Below are positions 19,090-26,927 of a DNA stretch of 64,000 nucleotides, piece after piece. Position 1 is the stretch's first letter. Each line of letters starts with the position of its first letter. The notes under the pieces are model-generated. The model did no database searches. It saw nothing but the letters and a program-made list of their open reading frames with translations, and was not told the DNA's origin. A program made the translations under genes and the position numbers. The stretch spans positions 62,001 to 126,000 of the forward strand of contig CALHBF010000007.1 in the NCBI GenBank assembly GCA_937931205.1. The letters run 5' to 3'. The stretch is from an uncultured Bacteriovoracaceae bacterium (GTDB lineage: Bacteria; Bdellovibrionota; Bacteriovoracia; Bacteriovoracales; Bacteriovoracaceae).

Positions 19090-19866
19090 CTATTCTTTGA
19101 ACCAGCAGGCGGGTCTTAAGCCTAATGTATCCCCTAAGCTTTCATGACAAGCGCCATCTACGGTATTGGTACTTGAAAATTTCTCATCGCTTGCTCGATT
19201 ACAAAGCGCTCCACTTACAATCGTATCTAGACGGCATTGAGCACTTCCATAATCATCTAGCGTTCTTCTCATCTGGTAGCTATCTCGTAGCATAAGCGAG
19301 GGCTTCTCCTCATTCCTGCTGGTAAACATCCTAGAAATATCTGCTCCTGCCAGCACAATACGCGCACACTTAGCACGCTCTTCTGAAGCCTCATAGGCCT
19401 GGGCACAAAGTTCGCTGATATGCTTAGGTACTTTCTTATTCTTTATGAACTCCACATTATTTTTATCGAGGAGATACTCTTTCATGCATTTAGCAGCGGC
19501 AAAATAATCAGATTGCCCTTCTGATGAATAGGCCTGACGCCACTTTAGAGGTGCTCCTCCGATCAAATGGCCAAGCTCATGACAAGTAATCAGGGCCAGT
19601 CCATCCTCCGTCATAAATGATTGTCTGGCGAGCCCACCAAAAATAGTTACTTCTTCAATCCCATTAAAGGACCTGGCTCGGGCATTAACCATCTGGTCAC
19701 TCCACTTGCCTTCAATCTTTAAAGTTTTTCCCTCCGAAACAAACTGCGGAGAATAAATATCTTCAATACGCTTTAAGACTTTATCAAATTGATTTCTAAT
19801 CACGGCACTTTGGGCCGTATGGGCATTCATTAGCAGAACAAAGAAGAAAAAGGTCATTAGCTTCAT
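19090..19866 (-). CDS. Secreted gluzincin-like zinc metalloprotease, paralogue 2 (divergent)
   Basis: 258 residues, the most divergent of the five. The signal peptide is MKLMTFFFFVLLMNAHTAQS. It lacks the FFPEN segment found after the signal peptide in the others but keeps LITCHELGHLIGGAP and YSSEGQSDYF, so the putative zinc-binding residues and Glu/Asp are intact. The C-terminal Cys-rich block (QCRLDTIVSGALC, GACHESLGD, LRPACWFKE) is also kept. No good ribosome-binding site is seen before ATG 19866. It is flanked on both sides by copies of the same palindrome, unlike paralogues 3-5, and it may be an independently duplicated unit. Confidence 0.76.
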   Translation of the reverse strand: MKLMTFFFFVLLMNAHTAQSAVIRNQFDKVLKRIEDIYSPQFVSEGKTLKIEGKWSDQMVNARARSFNGIEEVTIFGGLARQSFMTEDGLALITCHELGHLIGGAPLKWRQAYSSEGQSDYFAAAKCMKEYLLDKNNVEFIKNKKVPKHISELCAQAYEASEERAKCARIVLAGADISRMFTSRNEEKPSLMLRDSYQMRRTLDDYGSAQCRLDTIVSGALCNRASDEKFSSTNTVDGACHESLGDTLGLRPACWFKE

Positions 19867-19944
19867 GGGAGCTATTTTATGAGAAAGGCAGAAGGAAATG
19901 GGAAGTCAGAGTAAACTCTTTAGAGTGTCCAGAAAATCGACAAA

Positions 19945-19973
19945 GGCCAAAAGGTACGGCGTACCTTTTGGCC
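19945..19973. repeat. Palindromic hairpin copy 3 (CCAAAAGGTA family)
   Basis: GGCCAAAAGGTAC / GTACCTTTTGGCC, a 13-bp perfect stem around GGC. It is 16 bp beyond the stop of paralogue 3. On the minus strand TTTGTCGATTTT follows, so it can terminate that gene. Confidence 0.82.
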
Positions 19974-19989
19974 TTATGATTTTAGATGA

Positions 19990-20844
19990 TTACGGCTTGT
20001 ACCAACAAAGCGGACGAAGACCTACTTTATCTCCGTTGCTTGGGTGACATGTTCCAGTTGTAGCATCTTTCTGAGAAAGAGCTTCATCAAGTGGACGGTC
20101 ACAAAGAGCACCTTGGAAGTAAGTATCTAGACGACACTGGAAATGCGGGTGAGCATCGTCAGTTTTTCTTACAACATCTTTGCTTGGAGTTTCAAATTTC
20201 GCCTGATCTTTTTTGCTCATCGCTGCGAATAGGTTTGAAACACTTGCACCGGCCATAGCAATACGCTGACACATAGCTGATTCATCAGCATTAGCGTAAA
20301 CGCTATCACAGTTGTTTTTAACAAGAGCTGGAACGTTCATGTTAGCAACAACAGCTTGGTTATCTTCATTCTTCATACCTTCACGAAGACACTTCAGAGA
20401 TGCGAAATAATCAGACTGACCTTCATTAGAAGCCCACTTCATTAGCATTCCACGGAATCCACCAACTTTTGGTGCTCCACCAATGTGGTGACCGATTTCG
20501 TGACAAAGAACAAGTGCGAAACCATCTTCAGTGATTTCTGGGTGACGAGCAAGACCGCCATACATATTAACTTTATAAGTGCTTCCAAATCTTTGAGCAG
20601 AAGCATTTACAGTACCATTAGACCAACCGCGATCTACACTTAGTACTCCGCCTTCTTCTTTGATTTTTGGAGCATAAATAGCTTCATACTGATCAATAAC
20701 TTTGTTGAATTGCTCTTGGCTCAATCCACCTTGAAAGCTCTCTGGAATTGACCAGTCGTTTTCAGGGAAGAATCCGCCTGTACCATCTTCTGTACATGCA
20801 AGAGCATTCAGAGAAATTAGAGCTGCGAAAAACAATCTTTTCAT
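19990..20844 (-). CDS. Secreted gluzincin-like zinc metalloprotease, paralogue 3
   Basis: 284 residues, signal peptide MKRLFFAALISLNALA, then GGFFPENDW. Zinc site: H115, E116 and H119 in CHEIGHHIGGAP, and E141 and D145 in SNEGQSDYF. The H119-E141 spacing (22) and the NExxSD context match gluzincins such as thermolysin; the third-ligand assignment is inference. The C-terminal domain holds CRLDTYFQGALCDRPLDEAL and GLRPLCWY. It has a good ribosome-binding site, GAGAGGT, 4-6 nt before the ATG. It is closest to paralogues 1 and 4. It probably acts outside the cytoplasm, and a role in digesting prey protein is only a hypothesis from the organism type. Confidence 0.8.
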   Translation of the reverse strand: MKRLFFAALISLNALACTEDGTGGFFPENDWSIPESFQGGLSQEQFNKVIDQYEAIYAPKIKEEGGVLSVDRGWSNGTVNASAQRFGSTYKVNMYGGLARHPEITEDGFALVLCHEIGHHIGGAPKVGGFRGMLMKWASNEGQSDYFASLKCLREGMKNEDNQAVVANMNVPALVKNNCDSVYANADESAMCQRIAMAGASVSNLFAAMSKKDQAKFETPSKDVVRKTDDAHPHFQCRLDTYFQGALCDRPLDEALSQKDATTGTCHPSNGDKVGLRPLCWYKP

Positions 20845-20856
20845 TTTTACCTCTCG

Positions 20857-20886
20857 AAAAAAAATAAACGGACAATCAGTTGTCCG
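20857..20886 (-). terminator. Terminator after protease paralogue 4
   Basis: CGGACAA / TTGTCCG stem with loop TCAG. The minus strand continues into TTTATTTTTTTT, a classic U-tract. Confidence 0.85.
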
Positions 20887-20897
20887 CTGTGTGTGTG

Positions 20898-21752
20898 TTA
20901 TTCAGATTTAAACCAACAACTAGGTCTTAAACCCAGCTTATCGCCATTTTTCACATCACATATTCCCTTATAAGGATTACGTTGTGAAAGTTTTTCTTCC
21001 AAAGGACGATCACAAAGTGCGCCTTGGAAGAATGTATCTAAGCGACATTGAAAGTGCGGATGCTTACTATTTGTTTCACTTACCACCTGTGTACTCGGCG
21101 TTTCAAAACGAGCGGGCTCTTCTTTTTTAAGGGCCGCAAATAGATTGGAAACAGAGTGACCTGCTAAAGCAATGCGCTGACAAACGGCCGCTTCTTCCTG
21201 AGTTTTATAAACATCCTCACAAGCGTTCTTAACGACTGCGGGAACTTTTTGTGAGCTGATAAAGGCCACGTTATCGTCTTTTTTAAATAACTCACGCAGA
21301 CACTTTAAAGAGGCAAAATAGTCAGACTGACCTTCTACGGAAGACCAGCCACGCATAAAGCCGCCTTTGGGCGCACCACCAATATGGTGACCGACCTCAT
21401 GACACATAACCAAGGCAAAACCATCACGAGTAATTTCCGGATGACGTGCAAGTCCACCGGTCATCGTCACCAGATAAATTGGCCCAAGACGTGTGGCAAA
21501 AGCATTCACCAGGGTATTTCCCCATTGGCGAGAAACTGCAAGTTTACCCAGTCGGCGAGCAATGCGAGGAGCATAGATATCACTAACCTCATCAATGACT
21601 TGATCAAACTCTTCTCTTGTTAGTCCACCTTGAAAAGAACTCTCCACCGGGATATGCCAGTCATTTTCAGGGAAGAAACCTCCACCATTTTCAAGACAAG
21701 CTTTTGCATTGAAAGAGAGGATAAAAAAAAGAGGCCAAATTAGTCTCATCAT
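20898..21752 (-). CDS. Secreted gluzincin-like zinc metalloprotease, paralogue 4
   Basis: 284 residues, start MMRL (either Met), signal peptide to about residue 18, then GGGFFPENDWHIP. Zinc site LVMCHEVGHHIGGAP with downstream WSSVEGQSDYF. All conserved cysteines are present, with CRLDTFFQGALCDRPLEEKL near the end. AGGCGA lies about 9 nt before the ATG. It has its own upstream and downstream terminators, implying separate transcription from paralogues 3 and 5. Codon use looks like its neighbours, and there is no sign of recent import. Confidence 0.8.
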   Translation of the reverse strand: MMRLIWPLFFILSFNAKACLENGGGFFPENDWHIPVESSFQGGLTREEFDQVIDEVSDIYAPRIARRLGKLAVSRQWGNTLVNAFATRLGPIYLVTMTGGLARHPEITRDGFALVMCHEVGHHIGGAPKGGFMRGWSSVEGQSDYFASLKCLRELFKKDDNVAFISSQKVPAVVKNACEDVYKTQEEAAVCQRIALAGHSVSNLFAALKKEEPARFETPSTQVVSETNSKHPHFQCRLDTFFQGALCDRPLEEKLSQRNPYKGICDVKNGDKLGLRPSCWFKSE

Positions 21753-21762
21753 AAAAAATCGC

Positions 21763-21799
21763 CTAAAAATAAAAAGGGCAGGAAAAATTCCTGCCCTTT
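21763..21799 (-). terminator. Terminator after protease paralogue 5
   Basis: AAAGGGCAGGAA / TTCCTGCCCTTT, 12-bp stem with a 3-nt loop. A U-rich tract (TTTTATTTTTAGG) follows on the minus strand. Confidence 0.88.
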
Positions 21800-21819
21800 G
21801 AGTAAAAATACTTTTCTAA

Positions 21820-22695
21820 TTATTCAGCAGGCTTGAACCAACAAAGTGGTCTTACACCTGTTGCATCACCTGTTTTTGTATTACAAGTACCAACGAATTC
21901 ATCAGTCATCGAAACATCTTGAGTGTGATCGATGTGGCAAAGAGCACCTTGGAAGTATGTATCAAGACGACACTGAGCTTCTGGGTGATTATGGTTCGTT
22001 GATCTTACAACTTTAGGATCTGGAGTTGTAACTGAAGGAGCTGGTTTATCAGTTCCATCGTGGAAAAGATTAGATACTGAAACACCTGCCATCGCGCCAC
22101 GGATACAGATGTTGTAATCTCTATTCCATGTCCACTGAGCTCCACACTGCTCTTTTACTGCAGCTGGAACATCCATTTGAGCGATAATGGCAGCATTATC
22201 ATCATCCATCCAAGCTCTTCTTAGGCATTTTAGAGTTGCGAAATAATCGGCCTGACCTTCATTTGTCGCCCAGCTAGTTCCACCCCAAGAAGTTTTTTTA
22301 GGAGCTCCACCAATGTGGTGACCAATTTCGTGACAAAGAACAAGAGCGAAACCATCAGCAGTGATCGTGTTATGACGAGCAAGACCACCGAACATGCTTA
22401 CTCTCCAAGTCTTTCCGATCTGTTGAGCATAAGCATTTACTGTACCATCAGACCAGTTACGAACTACATCTAGTTTTGCACCCATTGATTCAATAATTGG
22501 TGAGTAGTGACCCGAAATTTGGTCGATAACAGAATTGAATTGAGCTTCAGAGATACCACCAGCATTTTTAATATTTGCCGGGATGTACATATTGTTCTCA
22601 GGTAAAAATCCATCTTTTCCGTCAATTGAACATGCAAATGCCACAGTTGAAACAGCTAGGGCAACTGCGATCATTCCTTGCTTTAACACTTTCAT
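21820..22695 (-). CDS. Secreted gluzincin-like zinc metalloprotease, paralogue 5
   Basis: 291 residues, the first transcribed of the array. Signal peptide MKVLKQGMIAVALAVSTVAFA, then GFLPENNMYIP. Zinc site LVLCHEIGHHIGGAP and ATNEGQADYF. The C-terminal part diverges from the others (GALCHIDHTQDVS instead of GALCDRPLDE), but the cysteines are kept. It has an excellent ribosome-binding site, AAGGAGAAG, and a perfect inverted repeat in its leader at 22717-22737. The five paralogues share order and architecture end to end, so the array arose by tandem duplication. Confidence 0.8.
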   Translation of the reverse strand: MKVLKQGMIAVALAVSTVAFACSIDGKDGFLPENNMYIPANIKNAGGISEAQFNSVIDQISGHYSPIIESMGAKLDVVRNWSDGTVNAYAQQIGKTWRVSMFGGLARHNTITADGFALVLCHEIGHHIGGAPKKTSWGGTSWATNEGQADYFATLKCLRRAWMDDDNAAIIAQMDVPAAVKEQCGAQWTWNRDYNICIRGAMAGVSVSNLFHDGTDKPAPSVTTPDPKVVRSTNHNHPEAQCRLDTYFQGALCHIDHTQDVSMTDEFVGTCNTKTGDATGVRPLCWFKPAE

Positions 22696-22716
22696 ATCTT
22701 CTCCTTGATCAAAAGC

Positions 22717-22737
22717 AATCTTTGCGTAACAAAGATT
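22717..22737 (-). promoter_or_regulatory. Inverted repeat in the leader of protease paralogue 5
   Basis: AATCTTTG / CAAAGATT with spacer CGTAA, about 22 bp before the start codon. It could be an operator or an RNA stem-loop controlling the first protease gene. There is no direct evidence for either. Confidence 0.45.
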
Positions 22738-22822
22738 CTGACAAGGATGAAGTAAAGCCGTCTAGTACATTATTATTGTGTAACTAATTGTTAGAAACAG
22801 GTTAAGGTTGGTGAATTTTTAT

Positions 22823-23731
22823 TCATATTACAGAGACAAAAAGGTACCAGCAATACACTGTAAGAAATGAGATTGGAACGCCAATACCAACCATCAATCC
22901 AGAAAGTCTGGGATTTAGCGAGTAATTGGCCGCAATAATCGCTCCTGTAATCATCGGCGCCATGGCCGCTTCAATGACACTAACTTCAAAAATGACTCGT
23001 GAAGTATTCATTAATTTAAAAACGATAAAGATCATTATTGGTGCAAGGAAAAGTTTGAATCCCAGACCCACTGCTAATGGTTTTAAATCAGCTGAAACAT
23101 TTCTCACCTTCAATTGCAATCCCACAGAGATCAGTGCCAACGGAGTAAGCGTGAGCGAGAGCTGACTTAGAATATCTTTGCTCATTCCTTCTGCCTTCCA
23201 TCCTAAAAGACCTAGTGCTAGAGAGACAAAAAATGAAACGAAGGGTGGGAAACAGAGAATTTTCAAGGCCATTTCTCTGAGTCGCAACTTCCCTGCTGAA
23301 TACTTAGCGGCGACTCCAATACCCACAACTGAAACAATCAAAAAGGTGCCTAACTGATCCAGAAAGACCGCATATTTTATCACGTCTGTCCCATAGAGAG
23401 CTTCTAACAGAGGAAAGCCGACAAAGGCCGTATTACCAAGACCAGTGGTTAAAATCAGGCATCCAATAGTGGCCTTATCAAACTTAAAAAATTTTCCAAC
23501 GATAGGAATAAGCAAATAGGACATAAGAAAAATCAGCCAAGGCCCAAGGGCCAATCCTAAAAGCTTCACATCAAATTTTAAAAGAGGAACGTTAAGAAGT
23601 GCAATCGCTGGCAAAGGCACAAAAAGAATAATGGTATTCAGAGTAAGGTGAGCATCCTTAGGGAGCGATTTGTTACGTTGAAGAAGCACACCAAGAATAA
23701 GGCAAAGAATCAGAAGAATAATATTTGTCAT
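22823..23731 (-). CDS. AEC-family (auxin efflux carrier-like) membrane permease
   Basis: 302 residues with about ten hydrophobic helices, in the usual 5+5 arrangement of AEC transporters. Family wording includes LSQLSLTLTPLALISVGLQL near the middle and AAMAPMITGAIIAANYSLNP near the end. Bacterial relatives carry organic acids such as malonate or malate; the substrate here is unknown. ATG 23731 lies only about 8 nt after the hairpin that ends the aldolase gene and has no ribosome-binding site. Translation may be weak or leaderless-like, or the transcript may begin inside this region. Confidence 0.82.
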   Translation of the reverse strand: MTNIILLILCLILGVLLQRNKSLPKDAHLTLNTIILFVPLPAIALLNVPLLKFDVKLLGLALGPWLIFLMSYLLIPIVGKFFKFDKATIGCLILTTGLGNTAFVGFPLLEALYGTDVIKYAVFLDQLGTFLIVSVVGIGVAAKYSAGKLRLREMALKILCFPPFVSFFVSLALGLLGWKAEGMSKDILSQLSLTLTPLALISVGLQLKVRNVSADLKPLAVGLGFKLFLAPIMIFIVFKLMNTSRVIFEVSVIEAAMAPMITGAIIAANYSLNPRLSGLMVGIGVPISFLTVYCWYLFVSVI

Positions 23732-23733
23732 AA

Positions 23734-23760
23734 AGAAGAAAGGGGCCTGATGGCCCCTTG
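23734..23760 (-). terminator. Terminator of the aldolase gene
   Basis: AAGGGGCC / GGCCCCTT stem with a 4-nt loop. TTCTTTCTTT follows on the minus strand and runs straight into the permease start codon. Confidence 0.85.
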
Positions 23761-23770
23761 AGATTTGTTT

Positions 23771-24835
23771 TTAAGAATTACGGTTAATGTTGTTTAGATC
23801 TTCAAAGGCAACACTTAGTCTTTTCACAAAACTATCTTCACCTTTTCTAAGCCACACACGTGGGTCATAGAATTTTTTGTTTGGAGCTTCATGCCCTTCA
23901 GGGTTTCCTAGCTGTCCTTGTAGATACGCTTTTTTATCTTCATAGAAGTTCTTCACTCCTTCCCAGAAGGCCCATTGCATATCTGTATCAATATTCATTT
24001 TGATCACGCCGTATGAAATCGCTTCACGAATTTCAGATTGCAGAGATCCTGATCCGCCGTGGAAAACAAAATTCACCGGACGATTTTTTGTTCCATATTT
24101 TTTCTCAACAAATGCTTGTGAATTTTTAAGGATCACCGGGCTTAGTTGAACGTTTCCTGGCTTATAAACTCCATGAACGTTTCCGAAAGAAGCGGCAATC
24201 GTGAAGTTTGTTCCCACTGATTTAAGAGTTTCGTATGCGAGAGCAACATCTTCAGGCTGAGTATAAAGCTTAGAGTTATCGATATGGCTATTATCAACCC
24301 CATCTTCCTCTCCGCCAGTTACCCCTAACTCTATCTCAATCCCTGTACCGATTTTATTCATGCGAGAGAAATAAGTTTTAGAGATTTCGATATTCTCATG
24401 TAGCTCTTCTTCAGAAAGATCCAACATATGAGAAGAGAAAAGTGGTTTTTTGAATGCCTTAAAATGTTCTTCTCCTGCTGCCACCATGTGGTCAATCCAA
24501 GGAAGAAGTTTTTTAGCTGCGTGATCTGTGTGAATAACAACAGGAACACCATAAGCTTCTGCCATCATCGCAATGTGATGAGCACCAGAGATTGAACCGA
24601 GCGCCGCTGCCTTTTCATTCTCAAGCTTTAATCCCTTACCTGCATAAAACTGACCGCCGCCGTTTGAAAATTGAATAATCACAGGGGAATTCATTTTCTT
24701 GGCAGTTTCAAGAACTCCGTTCACTGTATTAGTTCCAATAACGTTTACTGCTGGAAGAGCGAAGTTATTTTCCTTTGCGTATTGATATAGGTCTTCAAGA
24801 GCTTGACCATAAATAAGACCAGGTTTGAATTTCAT
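23771..24835 (-). CDS. fbaA: Class II fructose-bisphosphate aldolase
   Basis: Zinc aldolase of glycolysis/gluconeogenesis, splitting fructose-1,6-bisphosphate into dihydroxyacetone phosphate and glyceraldehyde-3-phosphate. 354 residues, the class IIA (E. coli FbaA) length. Seen: HTDHAAKKLLPWIDHM with a zinc-ligand His, SSHMLDLSEEELHENI, IEIELGVTGGEEDGVDN with the active-site Glu, FGNVHGVYKPGNVQL and FVFHGGSGS. It has an AAGGA ribosome-binding site 7 nt upstream. It is divergent from the Nif3-like gene with about 64 bp between starts. Confidence 0.95.
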   Translation of the reverse strand: MKFKPGLIYGQALEDLYQYAKENNFALPAVNVIGTNTVNGVLETAKKMNSPVIIQFSNGGGQFYAGKGLKLENEKAAALGSISGAHHIAMMAEAYGVPVVIHTDHAAKKLLPWIDHMVAAGEEHFKAFKKPLFSSHMLDLSEEELHENIEISKTYFSRMNKIGTGIEIELGVTGGEEDGVDNSHIDNSKLYTQPEDVALAYETLKSVGTNFTIAASFGNVHGVYKPGNVQLSPVILKNSQAFVEKKYGTKNRPVNFVFHGGSGSLQSEIREAISYGVIKMNIDTDMQWAFWEGVKNFYEDKKAYLQGQLGNPEGHEAPNKKFYDPRVWLRKGEDSFVKRLSVAFEDLNNINRNS

Positions 24836-24899
24836 ATTGAATCCTTTGGTGAGTTCCCTAAAAGTGTATTAAAATCAAGAGTAATTGAAAAGGAATCCT

Positions 24900-25670
24900 A
24901 TGACGATAACATGCTCACAGCTTCAAAACGATATTGATCAGCTCCTTAATCCCTCACTCTTTGAGGACTATTGTCCAAATGGGCTGCAGATTTCGGGAAA
25001 AACTGACATTTCAAAGATTGCTTTTGCAGTTTCTGCCACTCAAGACTCAATTGCCAAGGCCATTTCATGGGGCGCCGATGCGTTAATTGTTCACCATGGT
25101 GTCTTCTGGAAGTATATGCCAGCTCGTCCGATAACAGGCCCATGGGGAGAGCGTGTGAAGATGTGTATCCAAAATGACATGAACCTGTTTGGGTATCACC
25201 TCCCGCTTGATGCACATATGGAAGTAGGAAACGCTGTTTCTCTGGCCAAGCTTCTCGGTATGACCGAGCTTGCCCCTTTTGGCGAATATAAAAGGACCTA
25301 TTTGGGTGCTAAAGGCAGGTTCCCTGCCCCAATCAAGGCCCATGAATTAAAGAAGAAGCTGGAGGGAATTCTTGGCCGTTCGGTGACTCATGCCAGTCCT
25401 AACGATGAACAACTTATTTCCAGCTTAGGAATTATTACTGGTGGCGCCAACAATGAGTGGAGTAAGGCCATCACCGAAAATGTTGATAGTTATCTGACAG
25501 GTGAAATCTCTGAGTACAACTGGCATGATGCGAAGGAAGCTGGCATTCATTATTTTGCAGGCGGACACCATGCTACTGAGAAGTTTGGTATTCAATCTCT
25601 CATGCAAAAACTTCGAGTTTTGCATCCTACTCTTGATGTTCAATACTTCGATTCAGAAAATCCAGTGTAA
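24900..25670 (+). CDS. Nif3/YbgI-like dinuclear metal-centre protein
   Basis: 256 residues. Members form toroidal hexamers with a two-metal site; the best-supported roles are GTP cyclohydrolase I type 2-like or metal-dependent hydrolase activity, and none can be assigned here. Metal-site motifs: LIVHHGVFW near residues 60-70, FGYHLPLDAH near 100 and FAGGHHATEKFG near the end. The family signature CPNGLQISGK is at about residue 25. Start ATG 24900 was chosen over an in-frame TTG at 24885 because AAAAGGA sits just upstream of the ATG. It is convergent with mltA across a shared terminator. Confidence 0.88.
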   Translation: MTITCSQLQNDIDQLLNPSLFEDYCPNGLQISGKTDISKIAFAVSATQDSIAKAISWGADALIVHHGVFWKYMPARPITGPWGERVKMCIQNDMNLFGYHLPLDAHMEVGNAVSLAKLLGMTELAPFGEYKRTYLGAKGRFPAPIKAHELKKKLEGILGRSVTHASPNDEQLISSLGIITGGANNEWSKAITENVDSYLTGEISEYNWHDAKEAGIHYFAGGHHATEKFGIQSLMQKLRVLHPTLDVQYFDSENPV

Positions 25671-25673
25671 ATA

Positions 25674-25701
25674 AAAAAGGCCCCGAATCGGGGCCTTTCA
25701 T
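25674..25701. terminator. Bidirectional terminator between the Nif3-like gene and mltA
   Basis: A-tract, AAAGGCCCC / GGGGCCTTT stem with loop GAATC, then TTTCATTTT. It is between convergent stops. Confidence 0.88.
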
Positions 25702-25708
25702 TTTGTGA

Positions 25709-26863
25709 TTAAATCTTTTTGATTAGCATGTACTGCTCACCAAGATCATTGAGTGAGTAAGCAGTTGTTTCAGCTTCGTTACCGTACCCCATGTAAAGGT
25801 CACAACGAGAATTTCCACGAATCGCTCCGCCTGTATCTTGAGCAATGAAGAAACGAGAGAATGGAGTTTGAATAATTTTTCCAGTTGCCTCATCACGATA
25901 AGATTTCTTAGCGCGAATGAAGTTAAGAATTCCAAACGTCTTATAAATTCTTCTATCAATAGCTACTGAGCGACCTTCAGTAAGTGGAATATTATTCACA
26001 CCAACTGGCTCTTCATCAGACTCTCTGAAGTAGATATAGTTTGGACAGCTTCCAAATACTGCTGGCTCCATATGAGGGTTTTGCGCAAGATAATCTCTTT
26101 GAGCAGGAACTGTTGCCTGGTTTCTTGGAAGAAGACCATTATCTACGAAGTAGTGGAATACCATTTTGAATGGCTGACTATTTGTTCCCACGTAGCTTAG
26201 GTACTTAATTTCTTCTTTACCTTTTTCATCGTAGACATGAATACGACCGCCACCTTGAACGTGGAAAAGATAAAGGTCATAGAAAGATTCTTCTACATAG
26301 AAAAGCTCAAGGCCTTTGCCTTTAAGAGCTCCGTTGTAATCAATGTCTACGCGAGTTTGTTTACGATCAAGCTCGTTAGTCGGCATTGAATAAATGGCCT
26401 TATTAAATCTCTCTGTAGGAGTACGAGAACCATGAAAATCTGGAGAATAATAAGCCGTAAACTTCGTCCACTGCTTTTTACCATAACCAGACTCTTCTTT
26501 ACCTGGAACCGTCTTATAAATAGCAAAATCAGCATTCATAGCGGCGTTGAACTGATCATAACAATCTGTTCTAACCACTCTCTTCTTTAAACATTCTTTT
26601 GCTTTTTGAGCTAGTTTTTGGAAGTGCAGAAGTGAGTCACGAAGAATAAGTTTTGGGTAAACTTTTGTTCCAAAACGAATACTACCTTTAAGGCCTCGAT
26701 CATAAGAGCGAAGTTGGCGGGCAATGGCCAGCTCGATATTGTCAAAATCAAGATCATCTTCAAAAGAAATTGATTCATAAGAGCGTTGAGTTGGAGTGAT
26801 TTCAGTCTGTGCATGGGCCGTGAGAGAAGCCAGAATAACGGCGGCCAAAAGTAACAATTTCAT
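25709..26863 (-). CDS. mltA: Membrane-bound lytic murein transglycosylase A
   Basis: Cleaves the MurNAc-GlcNAc bond of peptidoglycan with 1,6-anhydro ring formation, in the periplasm. 384 residues; MKLLLLAAVILASLTAHA is a plain signal peptide without a lipobox, so it is probably soluble, unlike E. coli MltA. MltA domain: WTKFTAYYSPDFHGSR (about 135-150) and YLFHVQGGGRI. The C-terminal 3D domain is FFIAQDTGGAIRGNSRCDLY, with the catalytic Asp in the D-T-G-G...D pattern. ATG 26863 follows GAGGTG; a GTG two codons earlier overlaps the ribosome-binding site. It is monocistronic. Confidence 0.92.
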   Translation of the reverse strand: MKLLLLAAVILASLTAHAQTEITPTQRSYESISFEDDLDFDNIELAIARQLRSYDRGLKGSIRFGTKVYPKLILRDSLLHFQKLAQKAKECLKKRVVRTDCYDQFNAAMNADFAIYKTVPGKEESGYGKKQWTKFTAYYSPDFHGSRTPTERFNKAIYSMPTNELDRKQTRVDIDYNGALKGKGLELFYVEESFYDLYLFHVQGGGRIHVYDEKGKEEIKYLSYVGTNSQPFKMVFHYFVDNGLLPRNQATVPAQRDYLAQNPHMEPAVFGSCPNYIYFRESDEEPVGVNNIPLTEGRSVAIDRRIYKTFGILNFIRAKKSYRDEATGKIIQTPFSRFFIAQDTGGAIRGNSRCDLYMGYGNEAETTAYSLNDLGEQYMLIKKI

Positions 26864-26902
26864 GTACACCTCAAGTTTTATGATAAAAGTATGAAGTCGC
26901 TA

Positions 26903-26924
26903 GATTAGGTCGATCCGACTAATC
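26903..26924 (-). terminator. Weak hairpin after the acetyltransferase gene
   Basis: GATTAG.TCG / CGACTAATC with a one-base bulge, between the acetyltransferase stop and the mltA start. There is no strong U-tract. It may end the LysR-CCA-acetyltransferase unit. Confidence 0.4.
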
Positions 26925-26927
26925 CTG

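Noticed and set aside
20887-20897. GTGTGTGTGT microsatellite next to the terminator of protease paralogue 4
   Set aside because: Only about five dinucleotide units, outside coding and promoter elements; too short to call a phase-variable tract.
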